From: Paraburkholderia ginsengisoli NBRC 100965
GTDB taxonomy: Bacteria; Pseudomonadota; Gammaproteobacteria; Burkholderiales; Burkholderiaceae
DNA length: 64,000 nt
Reading direction: 5' to 3'
NCBI RefSeq assembly: GCF_000739735.1
Contig: NZ_BBJF01000006.1
Span: 434,001 to 498,000, forward strand
Below, piece by piece: positions 8,350 through 17,646 of this stretch. How positions within the stretch are numbered: the first letter of the stretch is position 1; each line of letters begins with the position of its first letter. Position numbers and translations under genes: made by a program. Under the pieces are notes generated by a model, which worked only from the letters and a program-made list of their open reading frames with translations, did no database searches and had not been told where the DNA came from.

Positions 8350-9126
8350 TCAGTGCCGTGGCGGCCACGGAACCAGCGCGCTGGTGGTACGCATGTAATC
8401 GGCGTAACCGGCACGCCGTTGCGCCATGCTCGCTTCGACGAGCGGAATGCCGGAGAGCTTCAGCAACAGAAACGCCATCAGCAGCGGCGGCAACAGCGTG
8501 AACCAACCCCACGGCGTGCCGATCGACAACGCGATATACGCGAGCCAATGCACGCACTCGAAGAAGTAATTCGGATGCCGCGAGTAGTGCCACCAGCCAA
8601 CCCGGCACACGGCGTCGCGATTGGCGGGGTCGGCCTTGAAGCGTCGCAGTTGCCGGTCGGCGCTGGCCTCGCCGGCCACCGACGCGATCCATAGCGCGGC
8701 AGCCAGCATGAGCCATGCTGGCGCGGCTTGCGTGCCGCGGTATGCCGGCACGAGGAACGCGATCGACAACAGCATCGAGATCGCGACCTGCAACTGAAAG
8801 AACCAGAACATCTTGCTGGCCGCCTTGTCGCCCCATTGCTCGCGAAAGCGCCGATAGCGCGCGTCTTCCGGTTTGCCGGCATTGCGTTTCCACAGGTGCG
8901 TGCCGAGCCGCACGCCCCATACGAGGCCGCCGAGCGCAACCAGCGCGCGGCCGAGCGGATCGCCGGTGCCGAGTACCGCATAGAGCACCGCGACAAGGCC
9001 GAGCGAATACGCCCAGACGGGATCGATCATGCCGGCGTTTTCGGTCTTCAATTGCCAGGCCCACACGCCGCTGAAGATCGCGACGAGCCCAACCAACGCA
9101 ATCACGACGACGGCAAGTGGCGACAT
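8350..9126 (-). CDS. DUF1295-family polytopic membrane protein (steroid-5-alpha-reductase-like fold)
   Basis: This 258-residue protein has about seven hydrophobic segments. It contains the conserved C-terminal block 'GWWHYSRHPNYFFE', typical of DUF1295, isoprenylcysteine-methyltransferase and 5-alpha-reductase membrane enzymes. GGGAG 6 nt upstream supports the start at 9126. The family probably acts on lipids with NADPH or SAM; the reaction is not known. It sits between lipocalin and CFA-synthase-like genes in a same-strand cluster. Confidence 0.85.
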   Translation of the reverse strand: MSPLAVVVIALVGLVAIFSGVWAWQLKTENAGMIDPVWAYSLGLVAVLYAVLGTGDPLGRALVALGGLVWGVRLGTHLWKRNAGKPEDARYRRFREQWGDKAASKMFWFFQLQVAISMLLSIAFLVPAYRGTQAAPAWLMLAAALWIASVAGEASADRQLRRFKADPANRDAVCRVGWWHYSRHPNYFFECVHWLAYIALSIGTPWGWFTLLPPLLMAFLLLKLSGIPLVEASMAQRRAGYADYMRTTSALVPWPPRH

Positions 9127-9202
9127 GTGACTCCCATTCGTTCGATGACGATGCGGTTGCGTGAATCCCGGCGGGCAGGGCACGGCACGGCAGCCGCAGT
9201 TT

Positions 9203-9823
9203 TCAGTCCGCGTCGCCGGGTGAAGCAAATCCTTCCTTGCCGAGCTGATCCGGCCGCTGCGGCACGCGCCTGAAACGCGATGTGTCGTAGCCCATCGCGT
9301 CGAGCCGGGCGAGCAGCGCACGGTACGTGTCGTCGCCGATGTCGGGTTCGCGCGCGAAGATCCAGCCGAGGTTCTTGCCGGGATAGCCGAGGATCGTGTA
9401 GCGATAGTCGGGATCGACGTACAGCGTCAGTTGCGTGACGCGCACCGGCCAGAACAGTTGCACGCGCCATTCGCCGCCGTCTGTGCCGGGCACTGGCGTG
9501 TCGAGGAACTGATAGTGCTTTTCCGGCGCGTCGAAGGTCTTCTTGCGGGCGTAGTACGAATCGTCGATCTTGCCGTCCTGCCGCAAGGTCCATTCCGCCC
9601 GGCTCGCCACCATGTCGCGTTCAGCGAAATACGGAATGTTCGCGATGATGTACCAGCGCCCCATGTAGCGCGGCAAGTCGACGGGCACCGTCGACAGCGG
9701 CTCGCCCGCGCGCGGGTTGGGGTTCGGCGGACCGTTGGAGCAGCCTGCGATGCTCGACAGCAGCACGGATGCGGCGGCGGCGACGACTGCAACGGTGGCG
9801 GTGGCATAAACGGCGCGGCGCAT
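9203..9823 (-). CDS. Lipocalin-family outer-membrane lipoprotein (Blc-like)
   Basis: This 206-residue protein has a hydrophobic signal and a lipobox ending '...SSIAGC', followed by the lipocalin hallmark 'YMGRWYIIANIP' (Gly-x-Trp). It ends with the bacterial-lipocalin block 'LGYPGKNLGWIFAREP'. Blc-type lipocalins bind lipids in the periplasm or outer membrane. The start at 9823 has GAGG 8 nt upstream; an ATG at 9841 lacks one. It is the first gene of the lipid cluster and is divergent from a LysR regulator, which may control it. Confidence 0.85.
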   Translation of the reverse strand: MRRAVYATATVAVVAAAASVLLSSIAGCSNGPPNPNPRAGEPLSTVPVDLPRYMGRWYIIANIPYFAERDMVASRAEWTLRQDGKIDDSYYARKKTFDAPEKHYQFLDTPVPGTDGGEWRVQLFWPVRVTQLTLYVDPDYRYTILGYPGKNLGWIFAREPDIGDDTYRALLARLDAMGYDTSRFRRVPQRPDQLGKEGFASPGDAD

Positions 9824-10033
9824 GGCGAAGGCCTCGGACATAGCGTTGGTGCTAACTATTACGTTCGAGCCTGCCGGATGGATGCGCACGGCGATGATGA
9901 TTCGACGGGCGTGCCTGAGCCTGCGCGCTACCTTGCCCGAAACCACGCTTAAACGCGCGCCCATAGCGGAATGAAACCCCGCAAATAGTGCTACATTGAC
10001 CCCACTCCGGACTTCAGCTCCTGAATCAAACGA

Positions 10034-10927
10034 ATGGAAAACCTGAGCGGCATCGTCGCCTTCGTGCAAACGGCCGAGGCGTCCAGCTTCGTCGGCGCGT
10101 CACAGCGGCTCGGCCTGTCGCCGTCGGCGGTCGGCAAGAGCGTCGCGCGGCTCGAACAGCATCTCGGCGTGCGGCTGCTGCAGCGGAGCACGCGGCGCGT
10201 CAGTCTGACCGATGACGGCGAGCGCTTCTACGAGCGCTGCCGGCAGATTCTCGACGCGCTGAACGAAGCCGAATCGATGATGCTGCAAGCCAACGCCGCG
10301 CCGCGCGGCCGGTTGCGCGTGAGCTTGCCGACCATCGGCTACCGCTTTCTGCTGCCGATCCTGCCGCAATTCGCCGAGCGCTATCCGGAGATCGACCTCG
10401 AACTGGATTTCAACGACCGCATCGTCGACGTGATCGAAGGCGGCTTCGACGCCGCGATCCGCAGCGGCGAACTGCCCGACTCGCAACTGATGGCGCGCCG
10501 GCTCGGCCCGTTCCGCTTTGTGCTGTGCGCGTCGCCGGCCTATCTGCAACGGCGCGGCGAGCCGCTCACGCCCGCCGATCTCACGCAGCATGCGTGCTTG
10601 CGGTTCCGCTTTCCGACCTCGGGCAAGTTGCAGCCCTGGGCGTTGCGCGGCTTGCCCGACGACGCCGCCGCGCGCTTCCCGACCGCGCTGACCTGCAACA
10701 ACATGGAGGCGCTGCGCGCGGCGGCGGAACTCGGCCTGGGCATCGGCTATATGCCCGACTTCCTCGCGCGCGACGCGATCCGCGCGGGCACGCTGCGCAG
10801 CGTGCTCGCCGACCATCTGGCGCAAGCGGGACAGTTTTCGGTGGTGTGGCCGTCGAGCCGTCAACTCTCGCCCAAGCTGCGGGCATTCGTGGATTTTCTA
10901 TCCGAGCGGCTGTTCAGCGAAGCGTAG
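10034..10927 (+). CDS. LysR-family transcriptional regulator
   Basis: The 297-residue protein has the LysR N-terminal winged HTH ('SFVGASQRLGLSPSAVGKSV...LEQHLGVRLLQRSTRRVSLT') and a periplasmic-binding-like effector domain from about residue 90. It is divergent from the lipocalin-DUF1295-CFA cluster with a 210-bp shared intergenic region, the usual arrangement of a LysR gene and its target. The downstream exporter gene starts 88 bp after its stop and could be a second target. The effector is unknown. Confidence 0.9.
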   Translation: MENLSGIVAFVQTAEASSFVGASQRLGLSPSAVGKSVARLEQHLGVRLLQRSTRRVSLTDDGERFYERCRQILDALNEAESMMLQANAAPRGRLRVSLPTIGYRFLLPILPQFAERYPEIDLELDFNDRIVDVIEGGFDAAIRSGELPDSQLMARRLGPFRFVLCASPAYLQRRGEPLTPADLTQHACLRFRFPTSGKLQPWALRGLPDDAAARFPTALTCNNMEALRAAAELGLGIGYMPDFLARDAIRAGTLRSVLADHLAQAGQFSVVWPSSRQLSPKLRAFVDFLSERLFSEA

Positions 10928-11015
10928 CCCTGGGCATCATGCGACGGCATCGCATGTCGTCCGCTGAAAGCGCTATCGTGTGCGTGTCGCCGCCGTTCTC
11001 ATCAAGGGTCCGCCC

Positions 11016-12083
11016 ATGTCTTCCCGCCATAGCGCAGCGTTCACGGCCTTGTTCGCTGCCGCGCTGTTCGGCGCCACCACGCCGCTCGCCAAAGCGCTGC
11101 TCGGATCGCTATCGCCGTTCCTGCTCGCCGGGCTTTTCTATCTCGGCAGCGGCGGCGGGCTTGTCATCATGATTCTGGCGCGGCGCTTCAAACCACGCGC
11201 CGCCGTCGACACGCAATCCGCTCATCCTCGCTTTCCGTTGCGCGAGGCGCCTTGGCTGGCCGGCGCGATCGCGGCGGGCGGCATCGCCGGGCCTGCGCTG
11301 TTGATGCTGGGTCTGCAGACGACGCCGGCCGCCACCGGTTCGCTGCTGCTGAATCTCGAAGGCGTATTCACGGCGCTGATCGCGTGGATCGTGTTTCGCG
11401 AGAACGTCGACGTACAGGTGTTCCTCGGCATGGCCGCGATCGTCGCGGGCGGCGTGGCCTTGTCGTGGCAACCGGGCGCGGCCGGTTTGCCGGCCGGCAC
11501 GCTGCTGCTGGCCGGCGCGTGCGCATGCTGGGCCGTCGACAACAATCTCACCCGCAAGGTGTCGACGCATGACGCGATGTTCATTGCCTGCGTCAAAGGA
11601 CTGGTCGCCGGTTCGGTCAACGTGACGCTCGCGCTCGCTCTCGGCGCGCGCTGGCCGCAGCTGTCGAGCGTCGCACTCGCGATGCTCACGGGCTTTGCGG
11701 GCTACGGCGTCAGTCTCGTGCTGTTTGTCGTCGCGCTGCGCAATCTCGGCAGCGCACGTACCGGCGCCTATTTCTCGGTCGCGCCGCTTTTCGGCGTGAC
11801 GCTGTCATGGCTGCTCTGGCCGCAATGGCCGCCGCCGCTGTTCTGGGTCGCCGCCGCGTTGATGACGCTCGGCGTGTGGCTGCACATCCGCGAACGTCAC
11901 GAGCATGCGCATACGCACGAGCCGCTCGCGCACACGCATCGTCATCGGCATGACGCGCATCATCAGCACGAGCACGATTTCGCGTGGGACGGGCAGGAGC
12001 CGCACACGCATCCGCACCACCATGGGCCGATCACTCATGCTCATGCGCATTTCCCGGACATTCACCACCGGCATACGCATTGA
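11016..12083 (+). CDS. EamA/DMT-family exporter with a His-rich C-terminal tail
   Basis: The 355-residue protein has about ten hydrophobic helices in two EamA repeats. A ~61-residue tail follows in which 24 residues are histidine, mostly as H-x-H. DMT transporters export small metabolites at the inner membrane. Such His tails usually bind Zn, Ni, Co or Cu, so metal-linked transport or metal sensing is a fair inference. 'AAGGG' 7 nt before the ATG supports this start over one 12 codons upstream. It follows the LysR gene on the same strand. Confidence 0.87.
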   Translation: MSSRHSAAFTALFAAALFGATTPLAKALLGSLSPFLLAGLFYLGSGGGLVIMILARRFKPRAAVDTQSAHPRFPLREAPWLAGAIAAGGIAGPALLMLGLQTTPAATGSLLLNLEGVFTALIAWIVFRENVDVQVFLGMAAIVAGGVALSWQPGAAGLPAGTLLLAGACACWAVDNNLTRKVSTHDAMFIACVKGLVAGSVNVTLALALGARWPQLSSVALAMLTGFAGYGVSLVLFVVALRNLGSARTGAYFSVAPLFGVTLSWLLWPQWPPPLFWVAAALMTLGVWLHIRERHEHAHTHEPLAHTHRHRHDAHHQHEHDFAWDGQEPHTHPHHHGPITHAHAHFPDIHHRHTH

Positions 12084-12254
12084 CCTGGTGCACTGGCGCA
12101 CCGCAACAGCGATTGGCGCAGCGCAAGAAAAAAATCTCTGTGAAACGTATCGCGCGATAGACCGATTCAATTGGCGTGCTCGCGGATCGCATCCTGTAAT
12201 GGACACCTGTTGTCCGCATTTCCGTCCAACCTGCCGGCCTATCCGGAGAGATCC

Positions 12255-12458
12255 ATGTCGCAGCCCGAGCCCGATATCAACGAAGTGGTGAAAAGCATCG
12301 CTGAAGAAACCGACACGCCGACCGAAACGGTTTCGCGCATGTACGCGGACACGTTGGCCGACTACCGGCACGATGCGCGCGTATTCGATTATGTGCCGCT
12401 GTTCGCCGCGAAGAAGGTGCGCGATCAGCTTCGCCACGGCGCGAACCGCAAACACTGA
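12255..12458 (+). CDS. DUF3562-family small protein
   Basis: This 67-residue cytosolic protein carries the DUF3562 pattern 'DINEVVKSIAEETDTP.ETV.RMY', then 'A.VFDYVPLFAAKKVRDQL'. The family is common and uncharacterised in Burkholderiales. GGAGAG lies 5-10 nt upstream of the ATG at 12255. It is flanked by the exporter gene and a convergent sensor-kinase gene, with no operon partner. Confidence 0.8.
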   Translation: MSQPEPDINEVVKSIAEETDTPTETVSRMYADTLADYRHDARVFDYVPLFAAKKVRDQLRHGANRKH

Positions 12459-12608
12459 CACGGCAGCGCACAGAGACCACCGTATTCCCGACGATGTTTC
12501 GCATCGAACCGGCTAGCCGCTTCCTGCGCACACGTACCCAACTTTGCGCCGCCGCGAGATTCCGAGCCTGAACCGTGGAGCGGAGAATTGCTCGCGGCGC
12601 GTGTCGCT

Positions 12609-15116
12609 TCATTCCGTGTTGGCTTCCCGCGATAAAGCCGCAGCCGTCATGAGGTGCACGGTCGCCGCCCTCAATTTGCTGTTCGGCACCGGCTTATGCA
12701 ACACCAGTAACTCGCTCGCCTGAACCTCGACCAGACGATCGGCGGCCGTGTCGCCAGTAATCAGCATCGCGGGGATGCTTGAGTTGTATTCGGTACGCAG
12801 TCTCTCGATCACTTCAATACCGTTTTCGCCATCGCGCAAACGCAGATCGCAAATCAGAAGATCCGGTATCGCGGTGTGACCGGCGAGAAGTTGGATTGCT
12901 TCGTCGGCCGAACCGGCGGTCAGCACTTCGTAACCCCAATTGCTCAGCAAAGCGGACATACCCGTGCGGATCGCTTTTTCGTCGTCGATGACGACCACCA
13001 GGCCGCTTGCCGACGTCGCGCTGGGCTCGTCGACGGATTCGCCGACTGGCGTGACCGCCTCGCTCACACGAGGAAGCGCGATTTCGAAACAGGAGCCTTG
13101 CCCGGGCGTCGAACGCAGGCGCAGGTCGCATTCCAGCAGGTCGGAAACGCGCCGGACAATCGCGAGACCGAGTCCCAGTCCTTTCGCTCTGTCCGATTCG
13201 GGATTGTGGACCTGGTAGTACTCCTGAAACACCAGCTCCTGTTGATCGAGGGGAATGCCCCGGCCCGTATCCCACACCTGGATCGCGACCGACGAACCTC
13301 GCCGCCTGCATCCCACGACGATTCTGCCGGCATCGGTATAGCGAACCGCGTTGGAAATGAGATTCCGTGCAATCCGCTCGACGAGCGCCGGATCGGAGTC
13401 CACGATCGCACGACTGCGCACATACGAGAGCGTCAAGCCCTTGGCCGCGGCCTCAGTCGAGTAGTCGTCGCAGACGCGGGCCAGCACGGTATCGATCGGG
13501 AACGCCTGGCGGCAAATTTTCACGACGCCTGCATCGAGCTTCGAAATGTCCAGTAACGCGGCGAATAAGCGGTCGATTGCGTCCGCCGACATTTCGATCT
13601 GCCGGATCAGATGCTGCCCTTCGTCGTTCATCGGGACATTGCGGAGCGCGCCGATAAACAGACTCATCGCGTGAACTGGCTGGCGAAGGTCGTGGCTCGC
13701 CGCGGCGAGAAAGCGCGATTTGGCGCGGCTCGCCTCTTCGGCAATTTCCTTTTGACGCTTCAGGTCGACCGCAAGCCGCGCGACGGCTTGCCGCTCGCGA
13801 ACCGCCGTGACTTCGGCCGCGCGTTGCCGGCGGTGCGTTCGTATGCTGATCACCACGAGCCAGGCCGTCATGTTGAGCAAGGCGCCCAGATGCTCGATGC
13901 TCTCGGTCCAACGGTTCCACGGGAATAAGCCGTAGTGCAGCCCGGCGCCGACAATCATCCCGATCGCGTAGCACGTGACACCGGCAACCGCCCGGTCCCA
14001 CAATGGATCGCCTTCAGCAGCGCGGCGCAACACGAACGGCACAAGCAGCAACAGCGGCAACGTGCCGATCAACGAGAACGCCAATGCGACCGGACTTCTG
14101 CTGATCAGACCGGTCACCAGCAGCGAGGTCAACACCGTGAAAAAAACGGTGAGCGATTTCAGCAGCCAGCTAGTTCGCGGGCTTCGCTTTCGCAGGTCGA
14201 GAACGAGGTCGACGAAAAGGAAGCAACTGATGGAGCGCAGCAGCATGCAATAGCGCGCGATGATGTCAGCGTAGCGACCACTCGAACCCGGCCACAAATG
14301 CGCGTGTAGAAAGCCGTAATAGGCTGACGCGTATACCGTGCTGCAAATCGCGAACAGCGCGAACCAGAGACACAACGGATCGCGCTTGAGCGCTGCGGTA
14401 AACAGCGCGTACGCAACGAAGCATCCGCCGACGCCCAGCATGATCGCTCGCCAGAACTGTGTCGACGCTTCGTCCTCAATGAGGCTGCCGGTTCGGATCA
14501 GCGAAATGGGCGTCAGCATCGCATTCGGAGAATACTTGCGGATGCGAATCACCAGTTCGTATTGCCGGCCGGACTCCAGCGCGAGTTGAAAGACCGGTTG
14601 ATGAAATGCGAAAGCGGGCTTCGCAGAGGCCTCCTCCTCACCGACCGACATACTCTGCACGACTCGTCCTTTCTCCACGACGTACAGATCGATTTCGTCG
14701 AGGTAGATAAAGTCGATACTCAGCCACCAGTCGAGCGGCGCATCTTCGGACACGGCGATGTCGGCGCGCAGCCACACCGTGTCGCTGCGTTGGCCGAGGT
14801 TCGCATGGGGCGTGCGCAGCGGGCCGCGAAACTGGTCCTGCTTCGCCAGCACGTCGTCGATCGTCAACGAGTGGGTTGGGTCGGACAGGAGAGCGACGCT
14901 GTTCCACAGATCGATCGTATCTCTGCTGTGATCGACGACGACCGCCTTTGACGTCTGCGCATCTGCCGAAGACAACGCGCCGCAGAAGATCGCGAAACCC
15001 ACGAGCAGGAACGCAGCGCCTGAATGAATCAGGCGGAGGCGCCACGTTCGGAAATCGCCGGAAACGTAGCGTGGCAGTGAACGGAGTTTCGCCCACGTGA
15101 TGGCCGACATCTTCAT
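12609..15116 (-). CDS. Hybrid sensor histidine kinase, 7TMR-DISM type
   Basis: The 835-residue protein has a membrane or signal segment (about 31-50) and a periplasmic 7TMR-DISM extracellular domain (about 60-210). Seven transmembrane helices (about 222-425) and a coiled linker follow. A HisKA domain has phospho-acceptor H475 ('SHDLRQP') and a HATPase domain has 'DTGRG' and 'GLGLGLA'. A C-terminal receiver carries D757 ('LLICDLRL') and K808 ('LHKP'). It should sense a periplasmic carbohydrate-like or other ligand and phosphorylate its own receiver. AAGAAGG just before the ATG supports 15116. No separate DNA-binding response regulator lies nearby. The next locus beyond the intergenic DNA is the fimbrial operon, a possible target. 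Confidence 0.88.
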   Translation of the reverse strand: MKMSAITWAKLRSLPRYVSGDFRTWRLRLIHSGAAFLLVGFAIFCGALSSADAQTSKAVVVDHSRDTIDLWNSVALLSDPTHSLTIDDVLAKQDQFRGPLRTPHANLGQRSDTVWLRADIAVSEDAPLDWWLSIDFIYLDEIDLYVVEKGRVVQSMSVGEEEASAKPAFAFHQPVFQLALESGRQYELVIRIRKYSPNAMLTPISLIRTGSLIEDEASTQFWRAIMLGVGGCFVAYALFTAALKRDPLCLWFALFAICSTVYASAYYGFLHAHLWPGSSGRYADIIARYCMLLRSISCFLFVDLVLDLRKRSPRTSWLLKSLTVFFTVLTSLLVTGLISRSPVALAFSLIGTLPLLLLVPFVLRRAAEGDPLWDRAVAGVTCYAIGMIVGAGLHYGLFPWNRWTESIEHLGALLNMTAWLVVISIRTHRRQRAAEVTAVRERQAVARLAVDLKRQKEIAEEASRAKSRFLAAASHDLRQPVHAMSLFIGALRNVPMNDEGQHLIRQIEMSADAIDRLFAALLDISKLDAGVVKICRQAFPIDTVLARVCDDYSTEAAAKGLTLSYVRSRAIVDSDPALVERIARNLISNAVRYTDAGRIVVGCRRRGSSVAIQVWDTGRGIPLDQQELVFQEYYQVHNPESDRAKGLGLGLAIVRRVSDLLECDLRLRSTPGQGSCFEIALPRVSEAVTPVGESVDEPSATSASGLVVVIDDEKAIRTGMSALLSNWGYEVLTAGSADEAIQLLAGHTAIPDLLICDLRLRDGENGIEVIERLRTEYNSSIPAMLITGDTAADRLVEVQASELLVLHKPVPNSKLRAATVHLMTAAALSREANTE

Positions 15117-16149
15117 ATGCCTTCTTTCCCGGTCAGGATTAATTTGCAGCAAAGCGTCCTGTGCTTTCTGTGACAAGCGCACTGCATATCCGGCGGACTG
15201 GAAAAGCCTCCAAAAGCTCTCGCAATGAATGAGGGCACGCGGCAATGACACGACTCGATGCGTCGGTTGATCGAAAGTGCCGGGACGCCCGAGAGCCGTT
15301 CGATACGACTGCGCCACTGCACTCTTTCAGAACAGTGCCCCAGGTGCGGCTCGTCAATGTACAGAAGCACCTGTACAGAGATGATTATTGAGGAGAGCGT
15401 CGCGTGAAATGTAAAAAAGCATCTATCGGTGGGGCTCGCGCCGAGCTGCGACTCGGTGGGGTGCTGTCACGTCGAGGTCAGCAACGCAATAGCGTCGGCG
15501 CGAATTCTCTCGGAAAGCGGACGAATCCTCGGTGGGCTCGGTGAAGCGATGCCAGGCGGCAAAACGGAAATACCAGCGCACCGCGCAACTAATAACGGCA
15601 GCAGGAAAACGGTGGCCGCGATAAAGCGCTTTAGGAATTTTCGTGCGAGATATTTACGAGATAACTCCAAAATTGCAACAGATACGACATAATCGAAAAG
15701 ATTCGATATTCACCCCTCCAGGTAGCCGATACATTACGCGCATTAATCGTTAGTATCAATAAAATGGCTTCGGACAAGCATCTCAGAGATTTCCATCTCG
15801 ATTTCGACGAAAACCGTGTTAAGCCCGACAAGGCTTAGCAAATCCGCAGCTTCAAGTATTCGTGAAATCAGATAGCTGCTGTTTGCCTTTGTGCCGGCGG
15901 CATGCGGGCCATGCGTGGCGCGTGGAACCCTCCTGCGCCCGTGCGAAAGCCGCGTCCTGCCTCGACATAAAAAAATAATATCGCGCTCACGACGGTGAGG
16001 CTCCGCGATTCGTGAGAAAGCGGATCGCCGGTTTTTCGTGCTATTTGTTTCCTGAGTTTTGCCACTTTTTTACAGTTTCAAAAGAAGATCTATTGCAAGC
16101 ACTTCATTTTCCGCTGTCCTCTTTAACATTATTTGAAAAAAGGATTTTT
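15117..16149. other. Long AT-richer intergenic region upstream of the fimbrial operon
   Basis: About 1 kb separates the kinase and fimA-like starts. From roughly 15600 on it is clearly richer in A/T than the surrounding genes. It contains small inverted repeats (TCGAA-AAGA-TTCGA near 15700, AAGCC-N6-GGCTT near 15825) and two weak minus-strand frames. One of these (15467-15670, 67 residues) begins with a signal-like basic and hydrophobic stretch but lacks other support. No convincing sigma-70 promoter or invertible switch could be defined. Confidence 0.4.
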
Positions 16150-16692
16150 ATGAAAATCAATCGCAATGCGATCATCGCTGCAGCCGTTGCCATGTTTGCG
16201 GCCGTGCCGATGGTTTCACATGCTGCTGACGGCACCATCACCTTTAACGGCAGCATTACCGACCAGACCTGCAATATCAACGCGACGGGCGGAAAAGATT
16301 TTGCCGTGACCCTGCCGACGGTTTCGTCGTCCCAGCTTGCCGCCCCAGGCCTGTCGGCCGGCCGTACGCCGTTCTCCATCTCGCTGTCGGGCTGCTCGAC
16401 GGCGACGGGTAACGTCCATACGTTTTTCGAATCGGGTTCCACGACCGATCCGGTCACTGGCTACCTCGCACTGGATGCTGGCGGTGCCGACAACGTCAAG
16501 ATCCGCGTGCTGAACGGTTCCGATGCCTCACCGATCAAGGCGGGTTTTGCCGACGGTACACAAGGCTCCAAATCGGTTGCCCTTGTCGGCGGCGCAGCCA
16601 CGCTGCCGTACTTCGCGGAATACGTGACAACCGGTGTGGCGGGTTCCGGATCAGCGAATTCGAGCGTGATGTACTCCATCGCGTACGAATAA
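16150..16692 (+). CDS. Major fimbrial subunit, FimA-like type 1 pilin
   Basis: The 180-residue protein has a 27-residue signal peptide ending 'VSHAA'. The pilin pattern 'GTITFNGSITDQTCNI' follows, with the conserved disulfide (Cys in 'TDQTC' and 'LSGC'). The C-terminal strand ends 'YSIAYE' with the penultimate Tyr region used in donor-strand and chaperone binding. It should polymerise into the pilus shaft on the cell surface. AGGA lies upstream of the ATG within 'AAAAAAGGATTTTT'. It is the first gene of a four-gene chaperone-usher operon. Confidence 0.92.
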   Translation: MKINRNAIIAAAVAMFAAVPMVSHAADGTITFNGSITDQTCNINATGGKDFAVTLPTVSSSQLAAPGLSAGRTPFSISLSGCSTATGNVHTFFESGSTTDPVTGYLALDAGGADNVKIRVLNGSDASPIKAGFADGTQGSKSVALVGGAATLPYFAEYVTTGVAGSGSANSSVMYSIAYE

Positions 16693-16771
16693 GCAGTCCT
16701 GCAATCACGCCGCGTTGCGGGGCGGATGTCATCCGCTCCGCGTTTCTCCTGCTCCCGCTCCGACAGTCAAC

Positions 16772-17527
16772 ATGAAACAGACGCTCAAAATTCTTCTGAC
16801 CGCCAGTGTTTTCGCGCTGGGACTAGCGACTACGCTCCAGACGCAGGCGGCCGTCGTCATCGCTGGCACGCGGGTCATCTATCGCGGCGGCGATACCGAA
16901 CAAACCGTCAAGCTGACCAACGAAGGCACGTCGCCAGCATTGACGCAGATCTGGCTCGACAGGGGCGATCCGGCTGCGGCGCCTTCCGCCGTCGACGTGC
17001 CCTTCACCATTACTCCGCCGCTTGCCCGCATCGATCCGGGCAAGGGACAGACGTTGCGCATTCTGCATACCGGAGAGGCATTGCCGCAGGACCGGGAATC
17101 GGTGTTCTGGCTCAACGTTCTCGAAGTGCCGCCCAAGGCTGGTGGCGAGGCCGACGCTAACCACCTGCAACTGGCGTTCCGCACGCGCGTCAAGATGTTT
17201 TTCCGTCCGGCAGGCCTGAAGGGCCGTGCAGAAGATGCGCCCGCACAGATCACCTGGCGGCTGGTTCAGGCCGGCGACCATCCCGCGCTCGAAGCGCGTA
17301 ATCCGACGCCGTACCACGTGTCGTTCTCGATGCTTGAGGTGAGCGCGGGCGGCAAGACGGTTCGCAGTGAAGACAGCGGCATGGTGAGACCGGGCGAAAC
17401 CCAAACCTTCCCTCTTTCCGCAGCCGTGTCCCAGGGCACGGCCAGCAAGGTGCGTTACCGCGCCATCAACGATTACGGCGGCGCCATCGACGGTGACGCG
17501 GTACTCGACGCAGCGCAGGCGAGGTAA
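16772..17527 (+). CDS. Periplasmic fimbrial chaperone (FimC/PapD-like)
   Basis: This 251-residue protein has a signal peptide (about 1-26) and two Ig-like domains. Chaperone hallmarks include 'GTRVIYRGGDTEQTVKLTNEG' in strand A-B, 'PPLARIDPGKGQTLRI' and 'ESVFWLNVLEVPP'. It should cap pilin subunits by donor-strand complementation in the periplasm and deliver them to the usher. It starts 79 nt after the pilin stop. Confidence 0.93.
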   Translation: MKQTLKILLTASVFALGLATTLQTQAAVVIAGTRVIYRGGDTEQTVKLTNEGTSPALTQIWLDRGDPAAAPSAVDVPFTITPPLARIDPGKGQTLRILHTGEALPQDRESVFWLNVLEVPPKAGGEADANHLQLAFRTRVKMFFRPAGLKGRAEDAPAQITWRLVQAGDHPALEARNPTPYHVSFSMLEVSAGGKTVRSEDSGMVRPGETQTFPLSAAVSQGTASKVRYRAINDYGGAIDGDAVLDAAQAR

Positions 17528-17646
17528 GTCACGAGCCGGCTTTCTGGCTCTCCCGTACACATCCGGGTGCTTCCTTTTGAAACATGCTGCACGGCGCAGC
17601 AGGGAAGCGTTCGTCTTGAACACAACGTGCAACGACGGTATCAACC

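Noticed and set aside
15631..15831. A 66-codon minus-strand frame in the AT-rich spacer
   Set aside because: It has no ribosome site, signal or family pattern; AT-rich DNA would give such a frame by chance.
15117..16149. An invertible promoter (fim switch)
   Set aside because: No matching inverted repeats of useful length flank the segment, and no recombinase gene is nearby.
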